DNA from: Oscillospiraceae bacterium | Lineage (GTDB): Bacteria; Bacillota; Clostridia; Oscillospirales; Ruminococcaceae | Direction of reading: 5' to 3' | Length of the DNA: 14,078 nucleotides | Assembly: GCA_014858325.1 (NCBI GenBank) | Contig: RKCM01000044.1 | Span: forward strand, 1 to 14,078 | Shown here: piece after piece, positions 7,724 to 13,226 of the stretch | Numbering within the stretch: position 1 is the first letter of the stretch | Layout of the letters: each line of letters opens with the position of its first letter | Notes under the pieces: generated by a model | What the model saw: only the letters and a program-made list of their open reading frames with translations | Told to the model about the DNA's origin: nothing | The model's database searches: none | Translations under genes and position numbers: made by a program

Positions 7724-8201
7724 CTTCGATCTCCTCCTTCAGCATCGTATGTAACTGGGCGCGGGCCCGGCGCAGCCAGCTCAGCACCGTGTTGGTGGGG
7801 GCCCCCAGCATCCGCCCGATCTCCGCCGCCGTGTAGCCCTCGTAATAATGGAGGTAGACGGCGTTGCGGAAATGCTCCGGCAGGGCGCGGACGGCGTCCA
7901 GCACGCTGCCGTCCTCAAACGAATCGGGGGCGGGCAGGTTCTCGTCCAGCTCGGTGTTTTTCTGGCAGGCGGCGCGGGTCAGGTCGTGGCAGCGGTTGAT
8001 GGCCACCCGCAGCAGCCAGGCTTTGAGGTGCTCCTCACTCTCAAAGCGGCCCTTGTACTGCAGCAGCTTTTCAAACACATCCTGCACCACGTCCTCCGCA
8101 TCGGCGGTGCAGCTGCAATTGTGCAGCGCGGCCCGGAATACCGTGTCGCTGTATCGCTGCACGGCCAGCGCAAAAACTTCTTCTTTGGATAGCTGTCCCA
8201 T
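7710..8201 (-). CDS. ECF-type RNA polymerase sigma factor
   Basis: A 163-residue sigma-70 family protein of the extracytoplasmic-function type, having only regions 2 and 4. Region 2 (about 10-78) includes DAEDVVQDVFEKLLQ and LKAWLLRVAINRCHD, which bind core polymerase and the -10 element. Region 4 (about 105-155), LPEHFRNAVYLHYYEGYT then AAEIGRMLGAPTNTVLSWL, is the helix-turn-helix for the -35 element. The ATG at 8201 is chosen because AAGGAG lies ten bases upstream and the protein then begins MGQLSKEEVF; an upstream in-frame ATG at 8270 would add 23 residues unlike the family. The downstream overlapping membrane protein is its probable anti-sigma factor. Released sigma would direct an envelope-stress regulon and perhaps its own operon; the target promoter cannot be defined from one site. 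Confidence 0.94.
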   Translation of the reverse strand: MGQLSKEEVFALAVQRYSDTVFRAALHNCSCTADAEDVVQDVFEKLLQYKGRFESEEHLKAWLLRVAINRCHDLTRAACQKNTELDENLPAPDSFEDGSVLDAVRALPEHFRNAVYLHYYEGYTAAEIGRMLGAPTNTVLSWLRRARAQLHTMLKEEIEDEVV

Positions 8202-8225
8202 AATCACAAAACTCCTTTGATCCCC

Positions 8226-8289
8226 ACCGCACGCGGGGGGCCGATGGAATGGTCGGCAGAACGGGGACATTCACCCTGTACACGGGTGA
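8226..8289 (-). promoter_or_regulatory. Structured 5' leader of the sigma-factor operon
   Basis: Two clear stem-loops lie between the predicted promoter and the sigma start: TCACCC/GGGTGA (8271-8289) around a TGTACA-containing loop, and GCCGA/TCGGC (8240-8257). A third, CCCC/GGGG near 8222-8240, is weaker. The leader would be about 165 bases. It matches no riboswitch class I recognise. The pairing is real, but a function is inference. Confidence 0.35.
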
Positions 8290-8374
8290 GCGGCCCGGAT
8301 TATTGCAGGAATCACACAAAAAATCCCAGTGTGGGCTGGGGCGGGGCGGCCGCCATGCCGCCCTCTGCACCCAA

Positions 8375-8403
8375 AGTATAACATGAACGCGCCAAAAACA
8401 AAA
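8375..8403 (-). promoter_or_regulatory. Extended -10 promoter of the sigma operon
   Basis: On the minus strand TGTTATACT gives an extended -10 (TGn followed by TATACT, 8380-8375). The -35 is poor (TTTTGT at 8403-8398 with a 17-base spacer) and lies inside the T-tract of the upstream terminator. It is not recognisably an ECF promoter, so it probably serves housekeeping sigma. Confidence 0.45.
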
Positions 8404-8437
8404 GAGCTCTTTGGCCGAAACTCGGTCAAAGGGCTCT
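8393..8437 (-). terminator. Terminator of the argF operon
   Basis: On the minus strand AGAGC, CTTTG and CCGA pair with their partners GCTCT, CAAAG and TCGG (8403-8437), interrupted by two A-C mismatches, with a short loop and a T-tract TTTTGTTTTT (8402-8393). It lies 20 bases after the stop of the 191-residue gene. Confidence 0.82.
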
Positions 8438-8457
8438 GGAAAATGCTGTGGGGCGCA

Positions 8458-9033
8458 CTAGCGGCGGTAGACCCGCTGGAAGAGGGCCACCCGCTCGGAA
8501 AGATAGGTCTCCACCCGGGGGTGGTGCAGCCAGCGCTTGTTCTGCACCGTCTGGATGAGGTGCCGCCCAAACCCGGCCGGGTCAGCGTCCAGCCGCTCCA
8601 CGTCTGCCAGCGTGAGGGTCAGGCTCAGCGCTGCCGGGGTGTCCGGCAAGGGCGGCAGCGGATCCTCCCACACAAAGGGCGGCAGCAGCTGCAACGCGCA
8701 AACGGTGCGGGTGCACTCCTCCGTCAGCAGCAGCGCAGCGGGCGCGCCGCCCGGGGCAACATGCAGCGAGGAATAGAGCAGCTGCAGCGGGGCCGGGGCC
8801 AGCAGACGGGTAAAGCCCGGCTGCTCCTGTGACGAGAGGGTCAAAAACTGTGCGGCCTCGTCCGGGTAGATGCGCCGGGGCGGGGCCTGAAAGCGGGCGT
8901 AAAGGCCCGGCAGCGCAAAGCGGCTGCTGTGGTCCAGCGCCTGCTGCAGCGCCAGATAAAACTCCGTCAGCGGGTGGGCCGCATCCGGCTGGGGCATCCC
9001 GAAATCGGGCCGGGAAACGTGTCCGCCGCCCAT
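8458..9033 (-). CDS. Unknown 191-residue protein coupled to argF
   Basis: I do not recognise this family. The protein is soluble, rich in Leu, Pro and Ala, without signal peptide, membrane span or metal motif, and ends VYRR. The middle (residues about 75-135) alternates hydrophobic strands (LLYSSLHVA, PAALLLTEECTRTVCALQLLPPFVWEDP) as in a small alpha/beta domain; it is followed by two probable helices near the end. Its ATG overlaps the argF stop as TAATG, so translation is probably coupled, and the pair shares one promoter and one terminator. I see only AGG before the start, which fits reinitiation. A GTG five codons downstream (VSRPDF) is an alternative start. The overlap and long open frame support a real gene, and the context alone suggests a link to arginine metabolism or chance operon membership. 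Confidence 0.75.
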   Translation of the reverse strand: MGGGHVSRPDFGMPQPDAAHPLTEFYLALQQALDHSSRFALPGLYARFQAPPRRIYPDEAAQFLTLSSQEQPGFTRLLAPAPLQLLYSSLHVAPGGAPAALLLTEECTRTVCALQLLPPFVWEDPLPPLPDTPAALSLTLTLADVERLDADPAGFGRHLIQTVQNKRWLHHPRVETYLSERVALFQRVYRR

Positions 9034-10031
9034 TATGCCTGGTAGCCCAGCGTGGCCGCCATGACGGCCTTGATGGTGTGCATCCGATTTTCGGCCTCGT
9101 CAAAGACGATGCTCTGGGGCCCCTCGAAGACCTCGTCCGTCACCTCCATGGCGTCGCGGCCAAAGCGCTCGCCCATCTCCCTGCCCACGGTGGTCTTGTG
9201 GTCGTGGTAGGCGGGCAGGCAGTGCATGAAGACGGCGTGGGGGCCTGCGAGGTCCATCAGGTTCTGGTTGATCTGGTAGGGGGCCAGGTCGGCGATGCGC
9301 TCGGCCCACACCTCCACGGGCTCGCCCATGGAGACCCACACATCGGTGTAGAGCACATCGGCCCCCTTGGCGGCCTTGGCGGGGTCTTCCTCAAAGGAGA
9401 GGGTGGCCCCGGTCTCGGCGGCGATGGCCCGGCACTGGGCCACGAGGGCCGGGTCCGGCTGGTACTTCTTGGGGGCGCAGGCGGTAAAGTGGAGGCCCAT
9501 CTTGGCGCAGCCCACCATCAGGCTGTTGCCCATGTTGTAGCGGGCATCGCCGAAGTAGACGAAATGGATGCCCTTCAGCTTGCCGAAATGCTCCCGGATG
9601 GTGAGAAAGTCGGCCAAAATCTGCGTCGGGTGAAATTCGTTGGTCAGGCCGTTCCAGACCGGGACGCCTGCATAGTGGGCCAGATCTTCCACGATCTGCT
9701 GGCCGTAGCCCCGGTACTCGATGCCGTCGAACATCCGGCCCAGCACCCGGGCGGTGTCGGCGATGGACTCTTTTTTGCCGATCTGGCTGCCCGAGGGGTC
9801 CAGATAGGTGACCTCCATGCCCAGATCGTGGGCGGCCACCTCAAAGCTGCAGCGGGTGCGGGTGGAGGTTTTTTCAAAGATCAGGGCGATGTTCTTGCCC
9901 GCCAGCTGGTCATTGTGGCGGATGCCGGCCTTCTTTTTGGCCTTCAGGTCGGCGGCAAGGTCGAGAAGCTCTTCGATCTCGGCGGGGGTGTAGTCCAGAA
10001 GCTTCAAAAAGCTGCGATTGGTCAGGCTCAT
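9033..10031 (-). CDS. argF: Ornithine carbamoyltransferase
   Basis: Transfers the carbamoyl group from carbamoyl phosphate to ornithine, giving citrulline, in cytoplasmic arginine synthesis. At 332 residues it has full family length. The carbamoyl-phosphate site is STRTR (56-60), with FHPTQ at 133-137; ornithine-binding motifs are D230-VWVSMG (230-236) and HCLP (270-273, carrying the catalytic Cys). The ATG at 10031 has AGAGAGGG nine bases upstream. The anabolic name argF is preferred over catabolic arcB because no arcA or arcC lies nearby and a candidate ArgR operator overlaps the transcription start. The gene overlaps the following unknown gene by one base. The promoter -35 box lies in the last codons of the dCMP deaminase gene, so readthrough from that gene is also likely. 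Confidence 0.96.
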   Translation of the reverse strand: MSLTNRSFLKLLDYTPAEIEELLDLAADLKAKKKAGIRHNDQLAGKNIALIFEKTSTRTRCSFEVAAHDLGMEVTYLDPSGSQIGKKESIADTARVLGRMFDGIEYRGYGQQIVEDLAHYAGVPVWNGLTNEFHPTQILADFLTIREHFGKLKGIHFVYFGDARYNMGNSLMVGCAKMGLHFTACAPKKYQPDPALVAQCRAIAAETGATLSFEEDPAKAAKGADVLYTDVWVSMGEPVEVWAERIADLAPYQINQNLMDLAGPHAVFMHCLPAYHDHKTTVGREMGERFGRDAMEVTDEVFEGPQSIVFDEAENRMHTIKAVMAATLGYQA

Positions 10032-10059
10032 TGTATAATTCCCTCTCTATACGCAAAAA

Positions 10060-10077
10060 TACGAATATTTATACTTT
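10060..10077. promoter_or_regulatory. Candidate ARG box (ArgR/AhrC operator)
   Basis: TACGAATATTTATACTTT matches the ARG-box pattern TNTGAATWWWWATTCANW except at three fixed positions. It covers the bases from about +4 to +21 of the predicted argF transcript, where repressor binding would block initiation. A weaker AT-rich inverted sequence adjoins it at 10048-10065. The comparison was made by eye. Confidence 0.5.
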
Positions 10078-10087
10078 CGATAAGTCT

Positions 10088-10116
10088 ATTATAATCCAAG
10101 AGCGCTTACAAATCAA
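10088..10116 (-). promoter_or_regulatory. Promoter of argF
   Basis: On the minus strand the -35 box TTGATT (10116-10111), a 17-base spacer and a perfect -10 box TATAAT (10093-10088) give a predicted start near 10081 and a 50-base leader. Confidence 0.85.
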
Positions 10117-10585
10117 GCTCGGCTTTGCGGCCGCTGGGCGTATAGGTCGTCAAACGGACGCCGGCTTTTTTGAACATGAACCGCGCCGCCACGCTGGAAT
10201 CGGAGTCGTGGTACTTATCGCCGTAGTACACCACCTCCGCAATGCCGGACTGGATGATGGCCTTGGCGCACTCGTTGCAGGGGAAGAGGGTGACGTACAC
10301 CCGGGCCCCCTTGAGGTTGTTGTGGGCGCTGTTGAGGATGGCGTTGAGCTCCGCATGGCAGACATACATATACTTGGTGTCCAGGGGGGCTCCCTCCCGG
10401 TCCCAGGGCATGGCGTCGTCGTCGCAGCCGATGGGCATCCCGTTGTAGCCCAGCGAGAGGATCTTATTCTCCGGGCTGACGATGCAGGCCCCCACCTGGC
10501 TGCTGGGGTCCTTGGAGCGCATGGCGGTGAGCAGGGCGATGCCCATAAAATATTCGTCCCAGTTGATGTAATCGGTGCGTTTCAT
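10106..10585 (-). CDS. Deoxycytidylate (dCMP) deaminase, ComEB type
   Basis: Zinc enzyme that deaminates dCMP to dUMP, the substrate of thymidylate synthase. The 159 residues hold the cytidine deaminase signature: zinc ligand His77 and proton shuttle Glu79 in HAELNAI, and zinc ligands Cys103 and Cys106 in PCNEC. The N-terminal part MKRTDYINWDEYFMGIA and the SKDPSSQVGACIV block are typical of dCMP deaminases rather than of ribonucleoside or tRNA deaminases. The start is certain: AAAGGAGG (10603-10596) lies ten bases before the ATG. No terminator separates it from argF. Its own promoter is unclear; the minus strand upstream holds only a weak TATAGT (10651-10646), so part of its transcription may come from the small-peptide promoter at 10882-10910. 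Confidence 0.94.
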   Translation of the reverse strand: MKRTDYINWDEYFMGIALLTAMRSKDPSSQVGACIVSPENKILSLGYNGMPIGCDDDAMPWDREGAPLDTKYMYVCHAELNAILNSAHNNLKGARVYVTLFPCNECAKAIIQSGIAEVVYYGDKYHDSDSSVAARFMFKKAGVRLTTYTPSGRKAELDL

Positions 10586-10624
10586 GGATAAAAAGCCTCC
10601 TTTGGGAAAACAAGCCGCGCAGAC

Positions 10625-10653
10625 TTGACAGAACGATAAAAATCAACTATACT
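10625..10653 (+). promoter_or_regulatory. Consensus promoter of the antisense RNA
   Basis: A perfect -35 box TTGACA (10625-10630), a 17-base spacer and -10 box TATACT (10648-10653). The predicted start is near 10661. No credible protein gene follows on this strand before 11141, so the promoter must drive a non-coding RNA or a leader. Confidence 0.88.
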
Positions 10654-10660
10654 ACAACTG

Positions 10661-10673
10661 GAAAAGGCACTGC
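10661..10673 (+). repeat. 13-base inverted repeat, left copy
   Basis: GAAAAGGCACTGC at 10661-10673 recurs exactly on the minus strand at 10873-10861. Each copy lies seven or eight bases after a -10 box, so both opposed transcripts would begin with it. Confidence 0.9.
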
Positions 10674-10717
10674 GACAAGCGGTCAGCCCTTTATGGTTTT
10701 AGTGATCTATTTGCATA

Positions 10718-10749
10718 GAAAACCGTCACCGGCCAGGGTGGCGGTTTTC
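10718..10749. terminator. Two-way hairpin shared by opposed transcripts
   Basis: A 13-bp stem (10718-10730 with 10737-10749, one U-G wobble on the plus strand) and a 6-base loop. Both directions end the stem in TTTTC, followed by GCTTTTC on plus and TATGC on minus, so termination is moderate at best. The stop codon of the 27-aa ORF (10728-10726) lies within it. Confidence 0.55.
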
Positions 10750-10809
10750 GCTTTTCACTTTGATGGTAAACACAAGTCCGAAGACATGGAATGTCAAAGT
10801 AATCGGCAT
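10726..10809 (-). CDS. 27-aa hydrophobic peptide, candidate type I toxin
   Basis: A 28-codon ORF beginning MPITLTFHVFGLVF and ending KSENRHPGR: a short hydrophobic, beta-prone core followed by a basic tail. The start is well marked: GGGGGTGAG (10822-10814) is one mismatch from the ideal Shine-Dalgarno sequence and its G-run lies eight bases before the ATG. A promoter (10910-10882) gives a leader of about 65 bases. In that leader TTCCC (10833-10829) can pair with the G-run (10822-10818) around a 6-base loop and hide it. A strong opposed promoter makes RNA antisense to its 3' end. Size, hydrophobic-plus-basic make-up, hidden ribosome site and convergent antisense RNA are hallmarks of Gram-positive type I toxins such as TxpA or BsrG, though I recognise no sequence homology to those. 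It might instead be a leader peptide of the downstream dCMP deaminase gene. An overlapping 63-codon frame (10882-10691) lacks a ribosome binding site. Confidence 0.65.
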   Translation of the reverse strand: MPITLTFHVFGLVFTIKVKSENRHPGR

Positions 10810-10860
10810 AGCTCTCACCCCCTTGTTCGGGAAGTGCGGGCCAACCGCCTGCCGTTATGT

Positions 10861-10873
10861 GCAGTGCCTTTTC
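10861..10873 (-). repeat. 13-base inverted repeat, right copy
   Basis: GCAGTGCCTTTTC on the plus strand is the exact reverse complement of 10661-10673. On the minus strand it forms the predicted first bases of the 27-aa peptide mRNA. Similarity beyond the repeat is patchy (CGACAAGCGG against CACATAACGG). Confidence 0.9.
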
Positions 10874-10881
10874 ATAGGGCA

Positions 10882-10910
10882 ATCATATCATAATTCCCGA
10901 CAGAATGCAA
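10882..10910 (-). promoter_or_regulatory. Promoter of the 27-aa peptide gene
   Basis: On the minus strand TTGCAT (10910-10905), a 17-base spacer and TATGAT (10887-10882) predict a start near 10874, at the first base of the 13-base repeat. Confidence 0.7.
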
Positions 10911-10912
10911 CG

Positions 10913-10950
10913 GAAACCGAGCTCTCGCGCAGAGGGCCCGGTTTCTTTTT
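10913..10950 (+). terminator. Strong plus-strand terminator behind the peptide locus
   Basis: A 14-bp stem, GAAACCGAGCTCTC (10913-10926) with GAGGGCCCGGTTTC (10932-10945), has one A-C mismatch, a 5-base loop and five T residues (10946-10950). The only plus-strand transcript that could need it is the one from the promoter at 10625. It also shields the EF-G gene from that transcript. From 10951 to 11047 I see no gene or signal. Confidence 0.88.
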
Positions 10951-11047
10951 GCGCTGTGCCATTGCTTTTTGCGGATACCGGGCAAAATGCACAAAACGGG
11001 CCCGGGAAGTTTGGCGGAGAAAAGAAAAGATTTTTCGGACAATCCAT

Positions 11048-11075
11048 TTGAAAATCTCTTGGAGTGTGGTATTAT
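11048..11075 (+). promoter_or_regulatory. Promoter of the EF-G paralogue gene
   Basis: The -35 box TTGAAA (11048-11053), a 16-base spacer and -10 box TATTAT (11070-11075) predict a start near 11082 and a leader of about 60 bases. Confidence 0.75.
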
Positions 11076-11140
11076 CTTTGTAAAATATGCCACAAAAGCG
11101 GAGAGAATGCTCCGAGCGGCAGAAAGAGGGAAAAACCGAT

Positions 11141-13225
11141 ATGAAATACGCAAGCAACAACATCCGCAATATCTTGATTGCTGGCCATGCCGGCAGCGGC
11201 AAAACGACGCTGACGGAGGCATTGGTCTATTTTTCGGGCGCAGCAGAGCGTATGGGCCGTGTCGAGGACGGCACCACGATTTCGGACTTTGACCCTGAGG
11301 AAGCAAAGCGGAAAGCCAGCCTGTCGGCGTCCGTCGTGCCCGTGGAGTACGACGGCATCAAGTACAACCTCATCGACGCGCCGGGCCTGTTCGATTTTGA
11401 GGCGGGCGAGTACGAGGGCATCCGGGCTGCCGAGAGCGTGCTGGTGTGCGTCTCCGGCCGCAGCGGCGTGACCGTGGGCGCAGAAAAAGCCTTCCAGCTG
11501 GCCCGCAAGAACAACAAGGCCACCATGGTCTTCGTCTCCAAGTGCGATCTGGAAAATGCCAACTACTTCAAGATTCTGGAAGACATGAAGATCCGCTTCG
11601 GCTCCACCGTCTGCCCCTGCGTGGTGCCTGCCAAACTGGATGACGGCACCCCCGTCTACATCAACCTGTTCAGCCAGAAAGCCTTCAAGTACGAGGGCGG
11701 CAAGCAGATCCAGGTGGACCTGCCCGATATCGGCCACCGCTTCCAGGGCCTCATCGAGGCCATGAGCGAGGCCATCGCCGAGACCGACGATGATCTGATG
11801 GAAAAGTTCTTCGGCGGCGAAGCGTTCACCACCGAGGAGATCGTGGAGGGAATGCGCAAGGGCGTCAAGAACGGCCTGATCACCCCCGTCTTCTGCGGCA
11901 GCGCCGTCAACCAGCAGGCACTGGATATGCTGCTGTTCAATATGCGCAAGCTGCTGCCCAGCCCCGCCCACGATGAGAGCATCTTGGCCGAGGACGCCGA
12001 CGGCGAGCCGGTGGAGCTGCACTGCGATGAAAACGAGCCCACCGTGGCCTATGTCTTCAAGACCGTGGCCGACCCCTTTGTGGGCAAGCTGAGCTATCTG
12101 CGCGTCGTCAGCGGCAAGGTGACCGCAGGCGAGCCTTTAACGAATGCCCGCACCGGCGACGTGGAGAAGATCTCCAAGCCCCTGACCGTCATCGGCAAGA
12201 AGCAGGTGGATGCGGACGGCATCGGCGCAGGCGACATCGGCGCAGTGGCAAAGCTGGTCAGCGCAAAGACCGGCGATACCCTGTGCGACGCCGAGCGGGT
12301 GGTGAAGCTACCCGCACCCGTCTTCCCGCTGCCCAGCCTGTTCATGGCCGTCACCGTGGCCAAGAAGGGCGACGAGGGCAAGATCAGCAGCGCATTGGCC
12401 CGCCTGATGGAGGAAGACCCCACCCTCAGCTACATCAACAACGCCGAGACCCACCAGCAGATCATCGGCGGCCTGGGCGAGCAGCATCTGGACGTGGTGA
12501 AGGCCAAGCTGAAGAACAAGTTTGGCGTGGAGATCGGGCTGGAAGCCCCCCGCATCGCCTACCGGGAGTCCATCCGCAAGGCCTGCCAGAAGCAGGGCCG
12601 CCACAAGAAGCAGACCGGCGGCCACGGCCAGTTCGGCGACGTCATCATCAACTTCGAGCCCTGCGACAGCGAGCAGGTGGTCTTTGAGGAAAAGGTCTTC
12701 GGCGGCAGCGTCCCCAAGAACTTCTTCCCCGCCGTCGAGAAGGGCGTCCGCCTTGCCGCCGAAAAGGGCGTGCTGGCCGGGTACCCCGTAGTGGGCCTGA
12801 AAGCCACCCTGCTGGACGGCAGCTACCACCCCGTGGACAGCTCCGAAATGGCCTTCATCATGGCCGCCAAGCTTGCCTATAAGGCTGCCATGCCCGAGGC
12901 AGGCCCCGTCATTCTGGAGCCCATCCACACCCTGAAGGCCCACGTCCCCAACGAGAACACCGGCGACGTCATGGGCGATGTCACCAAGCGCCGGGGCCGC
13001 GTGCTGGGCATGGAGCCCGACGAGGACGGCCTGCAGACCATCATCGCCGAGGTGCCGCTGGCCGAGCTGACCAGCTTTACCACCTTCATCCGGCAGACCA
13101 CCCAGGGCCGCGGCTGGTTCACCACCGAGTTCGCCCGCTATGAGACGCTGCCCGAGATGCTGGTGCCCGCTGTGGTGGAACAGGCCAAGAAGCTGGGCAA
13201 CCTAGATGAGGGTGCCGACGACTGA
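11141..13225 (+). CDS. Elongation factor G-like protein (EF-G paralogue)
   Basis: A 694-residue translational GTPase with the full EF-G domain order. G1 is GHAGSGKT (15-22). The switch I Thr is replaced by Ser60 (KASLSAS). G3 is DAPGLFDF (79-86), where EF-G has DTPGHVDF, so the catalytic His is Leu83. G4 is SKCD (133-136) instead of NKxD. Domains II and III follow; domain IV keeps its tip motif TGGHGQFGDV and domain V keeps GDVMGDVTKRRGRVLGM, so the ribosome-facing parts look functional. These changes show it is not the canonical fusA product but the EF-G-like paralogue found in many Clostridia; GTP hydrolysis may be slow or absent. The ATG at 11141 follows AGAAAGAGGG at ten bases; an in-frame ATG at 11087 would add 18 residues unlike EF-G and lies just after the predicted transcription start. 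It is a single-gene unit with promoter and terminator. Its role (translocation under special conditions, recycling, or ribosome protection) cannot be told here. Confidence 0.92.
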   Translation: MKYASNNIRNILIAGHAGSGKTTLTEALVYFSGAAERMGRVEDGTTISDFDPEEAKRKASLSASVVPVEYDGIKYNLIDAPGLFDFEAGEYEGIRAAESVLVCVSGRSGVTVGAEKAFQLARKNNKATMVFVSKCDLENANYFKILEDMKIRFGSTVCPCVVPAKLDDGTPVYINLFSQKAFKYEGGKQIQVDLPDIGHRFQGLIEAMSEAIAETDDDLMEKFFGGEAFTTEEIVEGMRKGVKNGLITPVFCGSAVNQQALDMLLFNMRKLLPSPAHDESILAEDADGEPVELHCDENEPTVAYVFKTVADPFVGKLSYLRVVSGKVTAGEPLTNARTGDVEKISKPLTVIGKKQVDADGIGAGDIGAVAKLVSAKTGDTLCDAERVVKLPAPVFPLPSLFMAVTVAKKGDEGKISSALARLMEEDPTLSYINNAETHQQIIGGLGEQHLDVVKAKLKNKFGVEIGLEAPRIAYRESIRKACQKQGRHKKQTGGHGQFGDVIINFEPCDSEQVVFEEKVFGGSVPKNFFPAVEKGVRLAAEKGVLAGYPVVGLKATLLDGSYHPVDSSEMAFIMAAKLAYKAAMPEAGPVILEPIHTLKAHVPNENTGDVMGDVTKRRGRVLGMEPDEDGLQTIIAEVPLAELTSFTTFIRQTTQGRGWFTTEFARYETLPEMLVPAVVEQAKKLGNLDEGADD

Positions 13226-13226
13226 A

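Larger units (their letters stand above)
10661..10756 (+). ncRNA. Putative antisense RNA to the 27-aa peptide gene
   Basis: From the promoter at 10625-10653 an RNA would run through a 13-bp stem-loop, GAAAACCGTCACC (10718-10730) with GGTGGCGGTTTTC (10737-10749), followed by the weak T-rich stretch GCTTTTCACTTT. That gives about 95 bases. The same hairpin is the 3' end of the opposed peptide gene, so the RNA would be fully complementary to the last nine or ten codons and the 3' hairpin of that mRNA. If the weak T-tract does not stop polymerase, the next strong terminator is at 10913-10950, giving about 290 bases covering the whole opposed gene. The promoter and hairpin are seen; the antitoxin role is inferred. 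Confidence 0.6.

Noticed and set aside
8829..10094. A 421-codon plus-strand open frame opposite argF
   Set aside because: It is a shadow of argF, which has all catalytic motifs on the minus strand; no ribosome binding site precedes it.
10661..10756. Small RNA as 6S, SRP or tmRNA-type housekeeping RNA
   Set aside because: It has neither the SRP GGAAG/GCAGC tetraloop region nor the 6S open bubble, and it is too short for tmRNA.
10691..10882. A 63-codon minus-strand frame overlapping the 27-codon ORF
   Set aside because: It has no ribosome binding site, and its start lies upstream of or at the predicted transcription start. The 27-codon frame has a near-perfect Shine-Dalgarno sequence.
10693..10893. 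A 66-codon plus-strand frame behind the antisense promoter
   Set aside because: No Shine-Dalgarno sequence precedes its ATG and it would have to be translated through the shared hairpin; a non-coding RNA fits better.
11072..12022. A 316-codon minus-strand open frame opposite the EF-G paralogue gene
   Set aside because: It runs into the EF-G promoter and is made of His/Leu/Gly-rich shadow sequence.
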